A stretch of DNA of 64,000 nt. Source: Hetaerina americana. Its lineage: Eukaryota; Arthropoda; Insecta; Odonata; Calopterygidae. This document shows positions 43,701 through 54,699 of this stretch, piece after piece (the first letter of the stretch is position 1; every line of letters begins with the position of its first letter). The DNA lies in NCBI GenBank assembly GCA_022747635.1, contig JAKTNV010000002.1, positions 62,001 through 126,000 on the forward strand. The letters run 5' to 3'. The notes below the pieces were generated by a model. It saw only the letters and a list, made by a program, of their open reading frames with translations. It had not been told where the DNA came from and made no database searches. Both the position numbers and the translations under genes were made by a program.

Positions 43701-43839
43701 AAGAAAATACTTGGTTCTTCTTCATGCGGTTTTATTAAGCACGACATAGGACAAACGACAGCTCTGATGATGAATTTTTAAGTCGAAACCTAGGTCGTGC
43801 TTAATAAAGACGTATGTGGAAGAACCAAGTATTTTCTTT
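43701..43839 (+). ncRNA. hammerhead-ribozyme-like core inside a foldback (PLE-type)
   Basis: Perfect 20-bp outer arms (43701-43720 and 43820-43839) and inner arms (43731-43745 and 43794-43808) enclose CTGATGA (43764-43770), a hairpin-like spacer, GAAA (43785-43788), CCTAGG and TC. This is the ordered core of a type I hammerhead with a tiny stem III and cleavage expected after C43796. The left arm copies the sequence that begins at the cleavage site, in inverted orientation. Such motifs are known from terminal repeats of Penelope-like elements. No PLE coding sequence is adjacent. Confidence 0.6.
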
Positions 43840-45130
43840 TCGAGTAGCTATCATTGGTGAGAGTTTCGCGTTTTGGAGTGGGTTCCCTGACATTTGGGAG
43901 GGTCTCTTTCCCGTTTTTTGCGTCCCATGGTTGAATTGGCGAAATCGTGCCCTCGGTTCATTCGTTGCCGCACCACACCTGAAAATCAAAACCTTCCAGA
44001 GTCAGGCTTCACTTCGTAGAAGTTATGTATATGCGTCAAAGAGAACGAACTTTCCCATAGAATCAACTAAATATTGCTATACATCAAATATTACTACTTA
44101 TTATATGCATATATTTTTCTAAATATTCACTTATAATTTATTAAATACTAGAATATTAAAATTCCTGGGAAAATCATTTTCTCTTTTTCATTTAATGGAC
44201 CTGAGGATGTTGGACAGCAACGAAACTGAGCCTTGCATTGAGATTTTCATGTGGATTGAACAACGTTTTGGAGCTCTTTCAATCGCGAAGCAGTTCCATA
44301 AAGTCACTCCGATAACTATTTCCTATAATTATTCTTTAATTTTTGATTCAGGTCGGAATATTAACCGTGACCTTATCGTAAGTGTAGACCTCTCTGGGGC
44401 TTCTTCATTAATTGCCCAAAAGCGGTAGTTTTGGGTCACTCCCTCGTCCCTTTCTTGTTCAACACGATTCAATTTCATTAAATATTCTCCGCTTAAGTAG
44501 TCTCCCATGTGACCAAAATCATACACTCCCAAAATGTCCTATTACTCGTTTTCAAATATAAAAAATAGATTCTCTCCTCATTTCCATTTATTTACAGAAA
44601 TTAATGCCATGGGCCATAACGTGTTGATATAATAGATTCACATTTTTCCAGTCTTGCCACCTCGGGAATGATGAAACCGACACAAATGAGTGCGACTCAC
44701 TCATGTGTATTGTAGATACGTAAGCACACATGATTAATGTGAATCTAAAATTCCACTTCCCCCCTCTTTCTTTCTCGACCAGTCTCGTCCGATTTGACGG
44801 GGAAGCCTCCCCTTTTTGCATGGCCCATTCTTACAGCGCGCTCAGCCGCTGCCCGGTCAAGGAGGGTGCGGTTTGCCAACACCTGAGTTTCTCACGTACC
44901 TGCTTTCTGCGGAGTGAATTATGAGACTGTCGTTCCGAAATTCCGCAAAGGACTTTCGCGTACCAGTTCATCCTTCCTCCCGTCTCTGCAGAAATCGATG
45001 CCCATTGATTGCAAAGGGACATTGCAAAGATTCATTGGAATGGAAATTGCCCCGCCAAACGCATTTTTCCCACGGTGTTTTTTTTTTAGCGTCTTGATTT
45101 CACTTAGCGGACTGCTTCCATCTGGCGACT
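43840..45130. other. no gene recognised; grades into a GC-rich island
   Basis: Short frames such as 44588-44821 and 44831-45022 have no motifs. From about 44750 the sequence becomes GC- and CpG-richer. Confidence 0.4.
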
Positions 45131-45291
45131 GCTGACGTCAGCAATTCACTTTCCGAAGACGAGGATCGCCCATCTCTCGGGGGCTACACCCGTTCATTGA
45201 CGCAGCAGCTGACGTCAATGGGTTCGTTCGAATGGGGCGTCAAGCAGGGTCCTATTGAGGAAGGTCGTCGTCATCTGCTGGCAGTGTAAGT
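45131..45291 (+). promoter_or_regulatory. possible promoter/first exon with two CRE palindromes
   Basis: Two perfect TGACGTCA sites at 45133-45140 and 45210-45217, the CREB/ATF full palindrome, lie 77 bp apart in a CpG-rich patch. It is followed by GCAGTGTAAGTG, where GTAAGT (45286-45291) could be a splice donor. No TATA box or open frame confirms a transcript. Promoter identity is inference. Confidence 0.35.
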
Positions 45292-45889
45292 GTCGCTCTC
45301 TTGCCGCTGGGGGCGTTGGGAGCGCGGGCGGAGTCTAAACCTCGCGGTGTTCACGATACATGTATGTTGACACATCAATTTCACATGAAAGATTGATCTC
45401 ACTCAAGTATTGTAATTATCACGCGCCATGGTAATACGTTGTTAAATTGATAAAAAGGTAAATCCATGTATGAAATCACCCTTTAAATCACCGCAGGAGT
45501 AGCAGTACATATTTGCCTTCGGAAGGATAAGAAGTGTTTTAGCAATAAGCGTAAGAATGCCTCAAAAGCACTTTTTTATGTAGTCTACCTCAATTATTTC
45601 CTCGAAATTTACCTCGAATTGACACAATTTAGAAGGCCGGATTACGAAATCGATATTTTTAAAAGCAAATACAAAGTTTTTATTGCATTCATAGACTTCA
45701 ACTTTTACGACTCTTAAATCCATTTGAATTACCATATCTCTCCAGTTATTGAAAAGAAAGATTACCTGAAGGCAGTTGAAATATATATGAATGAGCATAG
45801 GGAGACGGTGATAGTATTTTTAAAAAATGGGAAAATATCAAGAGGCGGAAGCGGAATAATAGGAACATATAATAGAAAAAGGAAAAACA
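45292..45889. other. no gene recognised
   Basis: A minus-strand 78-codon frame (45562-45798) is AT-rich and has no motif. Confidence 0.4.
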
Positions 45890-46706
45890 TATAACAGAAT
45901 AAGTAAACCATGAATTACAGATGTGAAGATTGGAATGATGGACAATAAAAATAAATGGAACAATCTATGTAACTATATAAGGCATGTGAAAGTACAAAGA
46001 TAAACAATTAAATTGAGTCGAAAAACTAAAGAAATGAAAAAAGTGTGATGGAAGGCGCAGTACAAGGATAAAGAGAGTTTACAAAGGAAGGAGAAATGGG
46101 AGCAAACAATATAAGATTGAATGGGAAAATTATTGATTCAACCGGAAAAGATTCAAGAGATACGAAAGGAATTGTATTATCGAAATAGAAGCGAATAGAG
46201 GAAGGCAATAGTGCAGGTATTAGTCCAGGTAACCTTGGGCAAAGAACTTAGGTCCAGGCATACTTCTGGGCGAGAGAGAAAGGACATTAAGGAAATAATA
46301 ACCAAGAAGGCCGTTGGGGTGTACAGTATTCCCGCTGATTTACTGAAGGGTCTAGGAATATGTGGATGGAAGACTTTTTATGGACTGATGCGCAGCATTT
46401 ATGACAGGGGAATCTGGCCGGAAAACTTTGTCAGATCAGGGCAAGTTCCTGTTCCAAATACGTTGAAGGTCACATAAAAGACTAAAGAACAAAAGTTTGA
46501 TTTCCCATGCAGCAAAAACTGTCCTCAGGATCACCAACAAAGGAATGGAGAGCAGGGAAAATGATTGCATAGGAAAATGTTTGGGTTCAGGAAGGTAAGA
46601 GGCACACATTAGATGCCATTGCAGTAATGAGATCACTAATAGAGAGGAATATAGAATACAATCAAGAAGCGTTTGCCTATTTCGTAGATTTCGAAATGCC
46701 GTTTGA
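45890..46706 (+). pseudogene. RTE-like LINE, first segment of nested copy
   Basis: A region linking endonuclease and RT, then KKAVGVYSIPADLLKGLGIC and SIYDRGIWPENFVRSGQVPV (46211-46477), a motif 2 region with AVMRSLIERNIEYN, and FVDFEMPFD near 46690. The segment ends with ATGCCGTTTGA (46696-46706), which is repeated at 47444-47454 where the LINE resumes. Multiple frameshifts predate the insertions. Confidence 0.78.
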
Positions 46707-46814
46707 TTGCCGATGATTGAGCAGCTTCAGGCGTGATGTGGTGGAAGTAGAAAATAATGAATAACTGATCTTTTTCACTTGATCTTTGTCACTGGATAAA
46801 ATTTTGTGTTTCAC

Positions 46815-46843
46815 GACCGGGTTTCGATGTATTAAATCATCAG
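46815..46843 (-). ncRNA. hammerhead-ribozyme-like core in inverted terminal repeat
   Basis: On the minus strand CTGATGA (rc of 46837-46843), an AT spacer, GAAA (rc of 46822-46825), then CCCGGTC. This gives the same order and the same CC-n-GG-TC stem III as at 43.77 kb. A direct copy at about 47362-47392 reads CTGATTATGATGTAATACAT then CGAAACCCGGTGG, with the core partly mutated. Stem II is weak in this copy, so activity is doubtful. Confidence 0.55.
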
Positions 46844-47019
46844 GTAATAAAAATTTTATCGAGTGGAAAAGTGCTACGATCAGTTATTCATTACCGCCAG
46901 TGAACAAAAGCACAGGGAAACACTTGAATTAAACTCACTCATATTCCGAATTTTCGAATTTCGGTGGCCAAACCACCGAAAGTTACACGTAATACGTGTG
47001 GGTTTCATTTATTTTATTT

Positions 47020-47190
47020 ATTCATGTACCCTGCAAGCCACCGCTCGGGTGTGTGGCAGGGGATGAATACACACGAGACTAATTTTGACCCTTATTTGAC
47101 CTCTTTTTTTAACTCGAATATAACTCTATCGCGGTTGGGCAAATGCTATTCTAATCCCTTATCGTTCGTGGAGAAAATGACATGATCTCT
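47020..47190 (-). mobile_element. CR1-like LINE 3' tail
   Basis: The minus strand ends CACCCGAGCGGTGGCTTGCA, with GGGATTAGAATAGCATTTGC and AAATTAGTCTCGTGTGTATT upstream, matching 34.93-35.1 kb. It lies inside the PLE-type insert. Confidence 0.6.
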
Positions 47191-47443
47191 CCTACTGTAG
47201 AGATCATAGAGCAATAGTGATCTCTCCATTGTCTCCCGTCTCTCTTGTCTTCCCCCCTCCATTCCCTCCCTCTCCCTCCCTCCTCCGTTTCCTACGACGT
47301 CTTCTCCCCTCCTTCCGGAATCTTAAATGTAAGACGGCACACAACTTCAGTTTGTTACCTGATTATGATGTAATACATCGAAACCCGGTGGTAAAATTAA
47401 AAAAATGTATCAAGTGGAAAAGTTCTACGATCTGTTATTCATT

Positions 47444-47617
47444 ATGCCGTTTGAAAAATTGGGATTAGGACAAACTAATGAATAAATAGTAGAAAATCAG
47501 AATAGATTCCGCAACCTTTACATGTTACAGACTGCTCAGGTGCGAGTGGCGAACGGAAATTCCGGATGGACAGTGTTAGGAAGAGGTATAAGGTAGAGTT
47601 GTCCGTTGTCACCGGTG
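47444..47617 (+). pseudogene. RTE-like LINE, second segment of nested copy
   Basis: Continues from 46706: GACAAACTAATGAATA, then NLYMLQTAQVRVANGNSGWT and a degraded QGCPLSPV-like block. It stops at TTGTCACCGGTG (47606-47617), which is imperfectly repeated at 53827-53838 beyond the jockey LINE. Confidence 0.8.
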
Positions 47618-49800
47618 CGCAAATGCTCATTGACTGCCCAAGCGGGCAAGTATAAACCGTCCCAGTGAAGTCCCACCTTTACCGATCATTGTACATAAGA
47701 AACGCATGGCATTGAAGAAAGAAACATGGCTTAGGTGAGGTGAAAGTGTCGTTTGCGAGAAGGAGTAACTTAAAACTAGGAACAAAATATAAATTCTTAA
47801 CCTAACATAAAGAAGAGCCGACAGGGAACGGCTTTTGACAAAAAAGAACGTCCATAACAGCACTAAATGCCCACCGGCGCACTCTTAGCACAGAGCGGTA
47901 CAAAAATGAAACGGAGGCGAGGAGCGGCCATTTCCCACAGCGGTATATTGCACTTGGGCAAGAGGAAGTGGGTAAGACCATGAAACGGATAAAATGATAC
48001 TAGACGAACTGAGAGGAAGAGATCCGTCCGGCCGTGAAGCGGCTAATTGCCATGAAGAAAATTTCAAATTAAAAGACATAGAAAATACTCATAGGCGAGT
48101 AATATCTTTAGGCTGTGTTTTGCGAGAAGGATAAACTTAAAACTAGGAATAAAATATGTTTTTCTCCGTGAGTGTGTTTCTCTCCGGGATCATAGTCCCA
48201 GATGGTTTGTAGCAGCGGATTTCCAGACGGTGCGAGGCGGGATTTAAAAGGCGCTACTTGCGAGCGAATAAATTCTGCGAAGGACGGGAGTTCATGCGCC
48301 GCTCGCACGTCGGCCATTCGAGTGAAACGACTCACTTGGAGTAACGACCGAACAGCCTTGTTTTGGATGGTTTCAAGGTGACGCTAGAGCGTTTTCCGGA
48401 TGGCAATCACGGGGCAAGCGTAGAGAAACTGCGGACGAATAATCGAGCTGTAAAGTCGCATCCTGTCGGCGTGACCCAGGGGAGAAATCATGGAGGAAAG
48501 GCAGCCGAGGCGGCTCCTTGCGACCGTTGCCTTCTGACGGCAAAAGTCGAGGTGCGGCTGAAAAGGGAGCTGGTTGTCTAGAATGACACCAAGAAATTGG
48601 TGCGAAGAAGCCCTCGATATAATGTGTTGGTGGAAGAAAAGAGGAACGTGGGGTGTGCGTTGTCGTCTGCGGGAAAAGTGAATATGTGTGCTTTTGTCAG
48701 GATTGATTCGGTCCGTGTCCACCGGTGCAGTTTGTCAAGGTGGGCTGTAAGTCGTCTGATGTTCGCGGAGCGTGTTCGAGATGTGGCGGCGCTGGCAGTG
48801 TCATCGGCGTACATGTAAAGGGAAGTGTGAGGTGTAGAAGGCAGATCGTTGACGTACAAGTTGAATAACAGAGGGCTGATAAGAGAGCCTTGCGGCCCGC
48901 CCGCCTCGGCTCTCTTTACAGAAGAAGGGGAATCACCCAACGACACGCGGATCGTACGATCGGAGAGGTAATTTCGGACGAGGAGGAGAAGGGGAGGGGT
49001 AAAGTCGAGGGTATGCATTTTGTAAATGAGGCCCTTGTGCCAAACGCGGTCGAAAGCACGGGCGACGTCCAGGAAGACGGCGTCCGTCGTACGGCGAAGA
49101 TTGAAGACGTGCGAAATTTGTTCACTGAGGCGAAGGATCTGATGACACGCGAACGAAAGCCAAGCTGCTCGGGACGGAGAATACCACGGTCGCGGACGTG
49201 GGTTTCTAGGAGGGTCAGAAGGACCCTCCTAGAAAATTTTCGAGACGTTTGAAAGAAGGGTAATCGGACGACTATTTCCCGGAATGGTGGCATCTTTCCC
49301 TGGTTTCGGGAGGAGAATAACTTTCCCTGACTTCCAAGGGGAAGGAAAATGGGAGGAGAGGTAGCAGTGATTAATTAAATCTGAAAGGATGAGAGGAAAA
49401 GCGGGGACAGAGGCGGCGAGCTTGAGCTCGCGATTTGAAACAATCAAATCCTGGCGCCTTATTGTCTGGGAGCGAGGTGAGGATAACATTACTTTCGGCC
49501 GCAGACGTATTCAAGGGGAGGGAAGGAGGATTTGGCGGAATGTTGGCAAGGAATTTACGAATGATACGGTCAGCAGGAGAGGGAGCGGGATCGGCGGCCA
49601 TGATTGACTCCAGGTGGGTCGCTTGTGTCTCCGCTTTGCGGCTAGGATCGAAGATTAGGACATCATTAAATTGGAGTGGGGGGTTGGTGCGCTTGGGATA
49701 GAGGCGAAGGGATTTTGAAGTACACCAGAGAGAGTTATCCTCGAACGGCAGGGAAGCAACGTGGCGCATCCCTTCCTGCGATGAATAAGCCGCAATACTA

Positions 49801-51116
49801 CCTTGATCAAAAATTTCCCGGAATTTATTCAGAAAATTAAAAATACAAGTTTATTCATCTAAATCTATATTGTCCCCTTCAAAGTAATCCCCATCGACTG
49901 CAACACACTTATGCCAGCGCTTGATCCAATCCTCGAAACATTTTTTATATTCGGTTTTCGGTATGTCCATCAGTGCTTCCTGCGATTTTTCCATTACTTC
50001 CTCTCGGCTGCTAAAACGCGTTCCCCGTAATGGTTTTTTAACTCGATTGAACAGAAAGAAGTCACAGGGAGCCAAATCAGGTGAATTCGGTGGCTGTTGG
50101 ATGGTATTTGTTGCATTTTTCGTCAAAAAATTACGAATAATGATAGCACTGTGCGACGGTGCGTTATCATGGTGCAAAATCCACGAGTTTTCTGCCCACA
50201 TTTCTGGTCTCTTTCGGCGAATTGCTTCACGCAAACGTCTCATAACGCCCAAATAATACTCTTTGTTTACTGTCTGGCCTTCTGGCAAAAATTCATGATG
50301 CACTACACCGTTGTAATCCATGAAAACCGTCAGCATTGCCTTCTTTTTTGACTGAAAACGACGTGGTTTTTTTGGTCTCGGCTCATTTGGTGAACGCCAT
50401 TCACTTGCCTGATGTCTGGATTGCGTGTCGTACTCATAAACCCACGTCTCGTCTCCTGTAATGATCCTTTTGATGAATGTGGGATCGGATTCAGCCTCGC
50501 ATATCATGTCTTTTGCGACGTCAACACGGTCTCTTTTTTGCATGAAATTGAGGTCTTTTGGCATGCTACACGACGGAAACCCAAATCATTAACCACAATG
50601 TCTTGGGCGGATCCATAGGCAATGTTCAAGTCCTCCGCTATTTCTCTGATGGTTAATTTGCGGTTATTGACCAACATTTCTTTTACTTTATCAATTTTTT
50701 CACCGACTTTCGATGTCGATGGTCTGCCACTGCGTTCATCATCTTCGATTGACTCACGACCACTTCTGAACCGCTCGTGCCACTGGTAAACGACCGTTTT
50801 TTTTAGAGAATCGTTGCCGAAACACTTTTCCAACATTTCCAACGTCCGTGCGCCACTAAATCCGTTTTTTACGCAAAATTTAATACAAGTTCGTTGTTGC
50901 AAATTTAAATCCATTTCTGCAATTGTAAAAAATCGCCAACACACACAGAGATAGATGTACTCTTGGCTACGTAACTTTTGCAAATGTCAAGTTATGACAC
51001 TAAGATTTAAAGGGAATATCAACAACAGATGTACCAATTTAACAAAAAAAACAGAACTCAAATCGGAACGATGGGAGCGCCACACGGTGGTTATTCCGGG
51101 AACTTTTTGATCAAGG
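49801..51116 (-). mobile_element. mariner, near-identical second copy (1316 bp)
   Basis: Both ends match the 1816-3141 copy (CCTTGATCAAAAATTTCCCG on the plus strand and its partner at 51116), with TA at 49799-49800 and 51117-51118. The length difference of 10 bp equals a single deletion in the transposase gene. Few substitutions were seen (for example Asn to Asp in CFGN-SL, and Ser to Ala just before the start). The insertion lies in the endonuclease-RT linker of the jockey LINE, so it is younger than that LINE. Confidence 0.95.
49851..50914 (-). pseudogene. mariner transposase with a 10-bp frameshifting deletion
   Basis: Same protein as 2018-3091 up to NDLGFRRVA, where 10 bases present in the intact copy (within AAAGTTGG) are missing near 50568. 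The N-terminal frame then runs into SCKKETVLTSQKT and stops at 50504. The catalytic part stays open in the other frame (49851-50564) with TGDETWV, HHDNAPSH and SPDLAPCDFF all intact. The lesion separates DNA-binding and catalytic halves, so no active enzyme is expected. Confidence 0.94.
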
Positions 51117-51849
51117 TAGTAGATTTCTGAACTTCGCCCGCCAGGCGGTTGTAACTGGACTTGTCCCACGGCAGACGGTCTCTTTGCCAAGTCCACCGGG
51201 CGGTATTGTGCGCTTTAATCATGGCAACAATGTGAGGAGGGAGGGGGCGTCTCCTTACCATTTTCTTGGGAGGGATTAGCGAAGTAACCAGGCGCCTCGC
51301 CTCAATAAAAGCCTCTGGAATTATCGCGGCACGGCGGTCTAGGTCCTCGGGGGAGGTGAAAATGAGAGGAGCGATTGGCGCCAGGGTGGCGGAGAGAGAG
51401 TCGGAAAAGCGGTGCCTGTCAACGGAATGAATAGGAGGTGGATAGAGCCGTGAAGAGGATAGGGGGAGGTGAAAAAGAATTGGATAGTGATCTGAGAAAA
51501 AATCACGTAGGACTGATGGCGGCCTGTCCAAAGGAAGGTTTACCGATGGACCGAAGTCCATTACTGACACGGAGGAAGGAGATCTGGCCCCTCCGCCATG
51601 TGAGTTACGATCGAGTCTGTGTGTAAAGTAATACGGTGGAAAGGATGAGAGGTGAGGTTGGAGCAATGTTTCTTGTAGTAGTATGACGTCAATGTGGTGC
51701 TGGGCGGCGTAGTGAAAAAGTTCATGTTCGCAATGCAATGGCAGTTCCATGCAAGTGTCAGGTGTGCTGTATTAGATAAATGCGAAGGAGCTGCTCGAGG
51801 ATAAAAATCTTTTTGTCTTCAATGGTAGCAGCCTTCTGTATCTCCACCA

Positions 51850-53240
51850 TTATGCTACGAAACCATAGCAAAAGTTCCGGGGCGTCCGCAGGAGAATGGA
51901 TGGAGAGGGCGGAGGGCGAGTAGGGAACGGCTGGGTAGCTTGCGGCTGGGAAGAGGGTGTCTGTGGGAGGGGAGGAAACTCAGCAGATGGGTTTGCCACC
52001 GCGGCAAAGGGACGGGAGAGGGGGGGAGGGTTTGGGTTTGCCGCCGAAGAAGGGCGAGATGTCACGCCCTTTTTTCTGTCAAACTGCAGTCTCTTTGCCT
52101 CCTTGTGGACTTCGCAGCCCCGATAATTCGCCGGATGCACGTCACCACATAGAAAGCATTTTGCGGGCTCGGTCGGAGATTTGGTGCAGGCGCTGCTTAG
52201 GTGGTCACCACCGCAGCGGACGCAATTTGGGTTGAGAAAGCAGTGGTTCTTGGTGTGGCCGATGCGTTGGCATCAGTGGTATTGCACCGGCTCATTTGAA
52301 TTTTTAAAAATAGTTGCGGAGACACGGAGACCCGCGAGAGAGGAGATCGCGAGGAAAGCCTCGCAGTCAATAGTGCTCTCCGCCATGATGTGGCACGTGC
52401 GGGTCGGATATCGGGGAGCTTCTCGAGGGCCGGCGGCACGCTCAATCTCGGAGGGACGAGTGGAAGTTATGCGGCGAACCGATATCACTGGAAAGCCAAG
52501 AGACTGGAGGTCTAACAGGATCTCCGATTCAGGGAAGGATGGAAGGACGCCTCGGAGGGCGGATTCGCGTTGCCGATTTTCTGGGAGTTGGTATGTTACG
52601 CACGGTGCGGTAATCCTCCGGATTACTACACCGAATCACGGTGGTATGGGCGCCGGTGGAATGCGCAATCGGAGTATTACAGGCCCGTGTCATCCGCGCG
52701 TGGATCTCCGTCCACCTGGACGTGTCTGCCAAGCGTAAAGGCGGTATGCCTTTGCCGGCACCCAGAGATGAAGCCGGGACCGAAGAAGATGGGCGCGGGG
52801 GATGCACAGACGGAATCTGGGCACTCGCCACAGTGGGAAGCGGTGCAGCTGCATCGGACAGCAGCGTGTACCGATTGTGAATGCTCACTAAGGGGGCAGG
52901 AATCGCCGAGAGAGCGCCAGACGCCATGTGACGGCGACGTTTCCCCGTCACCAAATGGAAATCATCGGAATCAATATCAGCGGAGCCATGCGAAAAAGGG
53001 CGTTCCTCGCTCGGACAATTTGTTTCTGCAGCGGAAAAATGACCGGCAGGGTGAGACACACTCACCGGAGGTGTCACAGAAGCAGCAACGGCAGGGATGC
53101 CGATGTCCATCGGCTCCGGGCGGGAAAGAGGAAAGCAGGTCGGGCCGGATGCTGAGGAGGAGGCGGCTGTGTCCGGCGTGGGTGTCGTAGTGGAAGTAGA
53201 GGAGTTCCGATGGGAGGCAAAGTGACGGAAGGTTCGCAAC
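51850..53240 (-). pseudogene. jockey LINE ORF1 remnant with zinc knuckles
   Basis: The N-terminal half (52529-53239) is rich in Ser, Pro and Thr and contains the PMDIG block seen as PMDTDG in the intact LINE. Frames 52273-52488 and 52197-52445 carry the middle part. The knuckles read CQRIGHTKNHC, CVRCGGDHLSSAC and CFLCGDVHPANYRGC (51850-52260 across two frames). The final frame (51850-52140) has a long Pro/Ala-rich tail. Frameshifts near 52260 and 52530. Confidence 0.82.
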
Positions 53241-53826
53241 GAGGAAGCACTGGCGGTGGCTGGGGAGATTAAGTGGGTGGAGAACGGGACGACACCACAC
53301 GTTTCACGACTGCAGGGTCAGAAGCGCTGCACCGTGGATGCACATGTGGATGCTGGGGAGATGTCGGGAGTCCAGAACTGGAGCGGCGTATAGTGCTGCG
53401 ACGCAGTTTAGAAGCACCATGGTCCAATACCGAGTCGCGCGAGCTCCGAGTATGTAGGTAAGGACCGGCGACAGGATGCCCACGAATAGGCAGTCTATAG
53501 CGCATCGCCTATTGGTAATACTTCCATGGAGGAATCACGGCTTGGACGAAACGGGGAACCAAGGGAAGGGGGAAGGGACGCCCAGGCGGGCGGCCTGGGA
53601 GCACAGCCGGGCAGGCGACGCGCTGGTCGGGCCCAGGGAAGGGAGAGTGGTTTCACGCGAACGGCCCAGCTGGGCGGTCGGTCGAACGGAGGCGGCGACC
53701 GCCGGGGTAAGAGACCCGACCAGCGGCACAGAGAAGAGCGCAAAGGCGGCTCGGGAGCCCTGTAAACCGAAGGGGCGAGCAGGGCGAAGGCAACCGTCTC
53801 GGACGACGGGTGAACGACGGCCTTCT

Positions 53827-54010
53827 TTGTCGCCGATGCTGTTCAACCTATATGGAGGAAATAACTAAAGAGGCATGGGTAGAACTGGAAGTAAGAATGA
53901 AAGTGGGCAGGGAATTCATAAAATCAGTTAGGTTTGTTAATAGTCATGCTTTATTTTGTCTGTCAAGGGGTTGTAAATATTGCTGAGTGAATTGATTAGT
54001 CAGTGTGATA
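53827..54010 (+). pseudogene. RTE-like LINE, third segment of nested copy
   Basis: LFNLY-like sequence, then TKEAWVELEVRMKVGREFIK and VRFVNSHALFCLS (the FADD position mutated to FVNS), closely parallel to 41.95-42.13 kb. It follows the right copy of the 12-bp target duplication and ends within the RT palm. Confidence 0.78.
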
Positions 54011-54014
54011 GGCT

Positions 54015-54699
54015 TGGGAAGAAACGAGGAAGTATGGGCAGCAATAGGATCTGCTTGTTAAACGGGATGAGGGGAGGAAGGACGTACACGTAGTTGAAGA
54101 GGAGCTTACGGTACCTATGGATGTTAATTTGTTTTTTTTGTCAAGAGAGGCGGATAAATGTATCATTTTCTTTTTGTTTTGGCTGAGTCCATCGAACTGG
54201 CAGCATGCCAGAAATAAAAACTCATGAAAGTGACATATAAATTCTTGATTACCGACATCAATTTGGAAATGGATGAGGGTTTTCAAATCACATCACTGCT
54301 GCCCTTTTCAACTCAGGTGAAAGTAAGGAGTGCCACAAAACATGACGTGGAGATAATAAATTGCACAAAGTTCTTGTTTTTTCCTATTAGTTTATCGTGA
54401 CCCAATATCATATAACTATCGGGAGGCATTTATTTCGGTGAAGATTTCGACTACCCTGACTGCAGCGTTGAGCCATTGGCTGGAATCATGAATCATTTTG
54501 CAATGCACATTGGCATTCATGTTACGTTTGAAAGACATCACATTGGGGTCCCTTTAATTATGCTGGTAAGTGGTATGAACAACACACACACAAAGCACTC
54601 CAAGTTAGACTTGTTGTTGCTTCAAATATGCCAGCCGAGGGGAGCATCTGGAGTCAATCCTGATTAAATTTACTTTCTATGGTATGCAAATCTTTACCT
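54015..54699. other. no gene seen
   Basis: Short chance frames only. Confidence 0.45.

Larger units (their letters stand above)
46707..47443. mobile_element. 737-bp PLE-type insert with hammerhead-like ends
   Basis: Flanked by an 11-bp direct repeat ATGCCGTTTGA. Its left end is a hairpin made of an inverted copy (46740-46843) and a truncated direct copy (46845-46890) of the same terminal repeat. Its right end (about 47350-47443) is a direct copy ending in TCTGTTATTCATT. Inverted plus direct copies at one end and a direct copy at the other is the pLTR arrangement of Penelope-like elements. The interior holds a CR1-like LINE tail and a pyrimidine-rich stretch instead of coding sequence. Confidence 0.6.
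48108..51750 (-). pseudogene. jockey LINE ORF2 remnant (endonuclease-RT)
   Basis: The endonuclease start (51091-51750) has IDVILLQETLLQPH, then an internal deletion after HGGGA, and SDHYPILFHLP at the end. After the mariner comes the finger/RT part: SLPDNKAPGFDC, HFPSPWKSGKVILLPKPGKD with RPITLLSNVSKIF (49229-49489) and GILRPEQLGFRSR (48916-49293). Then come GGPQGSLISPLLFNLYVNDL with YMYADDTASAA (48578-49018, YADD intact) and a tail with LQTIWDYDPGEK (48108-48335). At least five frame breaks. Confidence 0.88.
47618..53826 (-). mobile_element. jockey-clade LINE, decayed, interrupted by a mariner
   Basis: Inserted in the RTE-like LINE with a 12-bp target duplication (TTGTCACCGGTG and TTGTCGCCGATG). 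On the minus strand: GC-rich 5' UTR (about 53510-53826), ORF1 remnant, ORF2 remnant, and a 3' UTR containing a partial internal repeat (GCGAGAAGGA-AACTTAAAACTAGGAA at 47755 and 48120). Minus the mariner it is about 4.9 kb. It is a different family from the intact LINE at 24-29 kb. Confidence 0.85.

Noticed and set aside
45562..45798. 78-codon AT-rich minus-strand frame
   Set aside because: No recognisable family and composition like the surrounding non-coding DNA.
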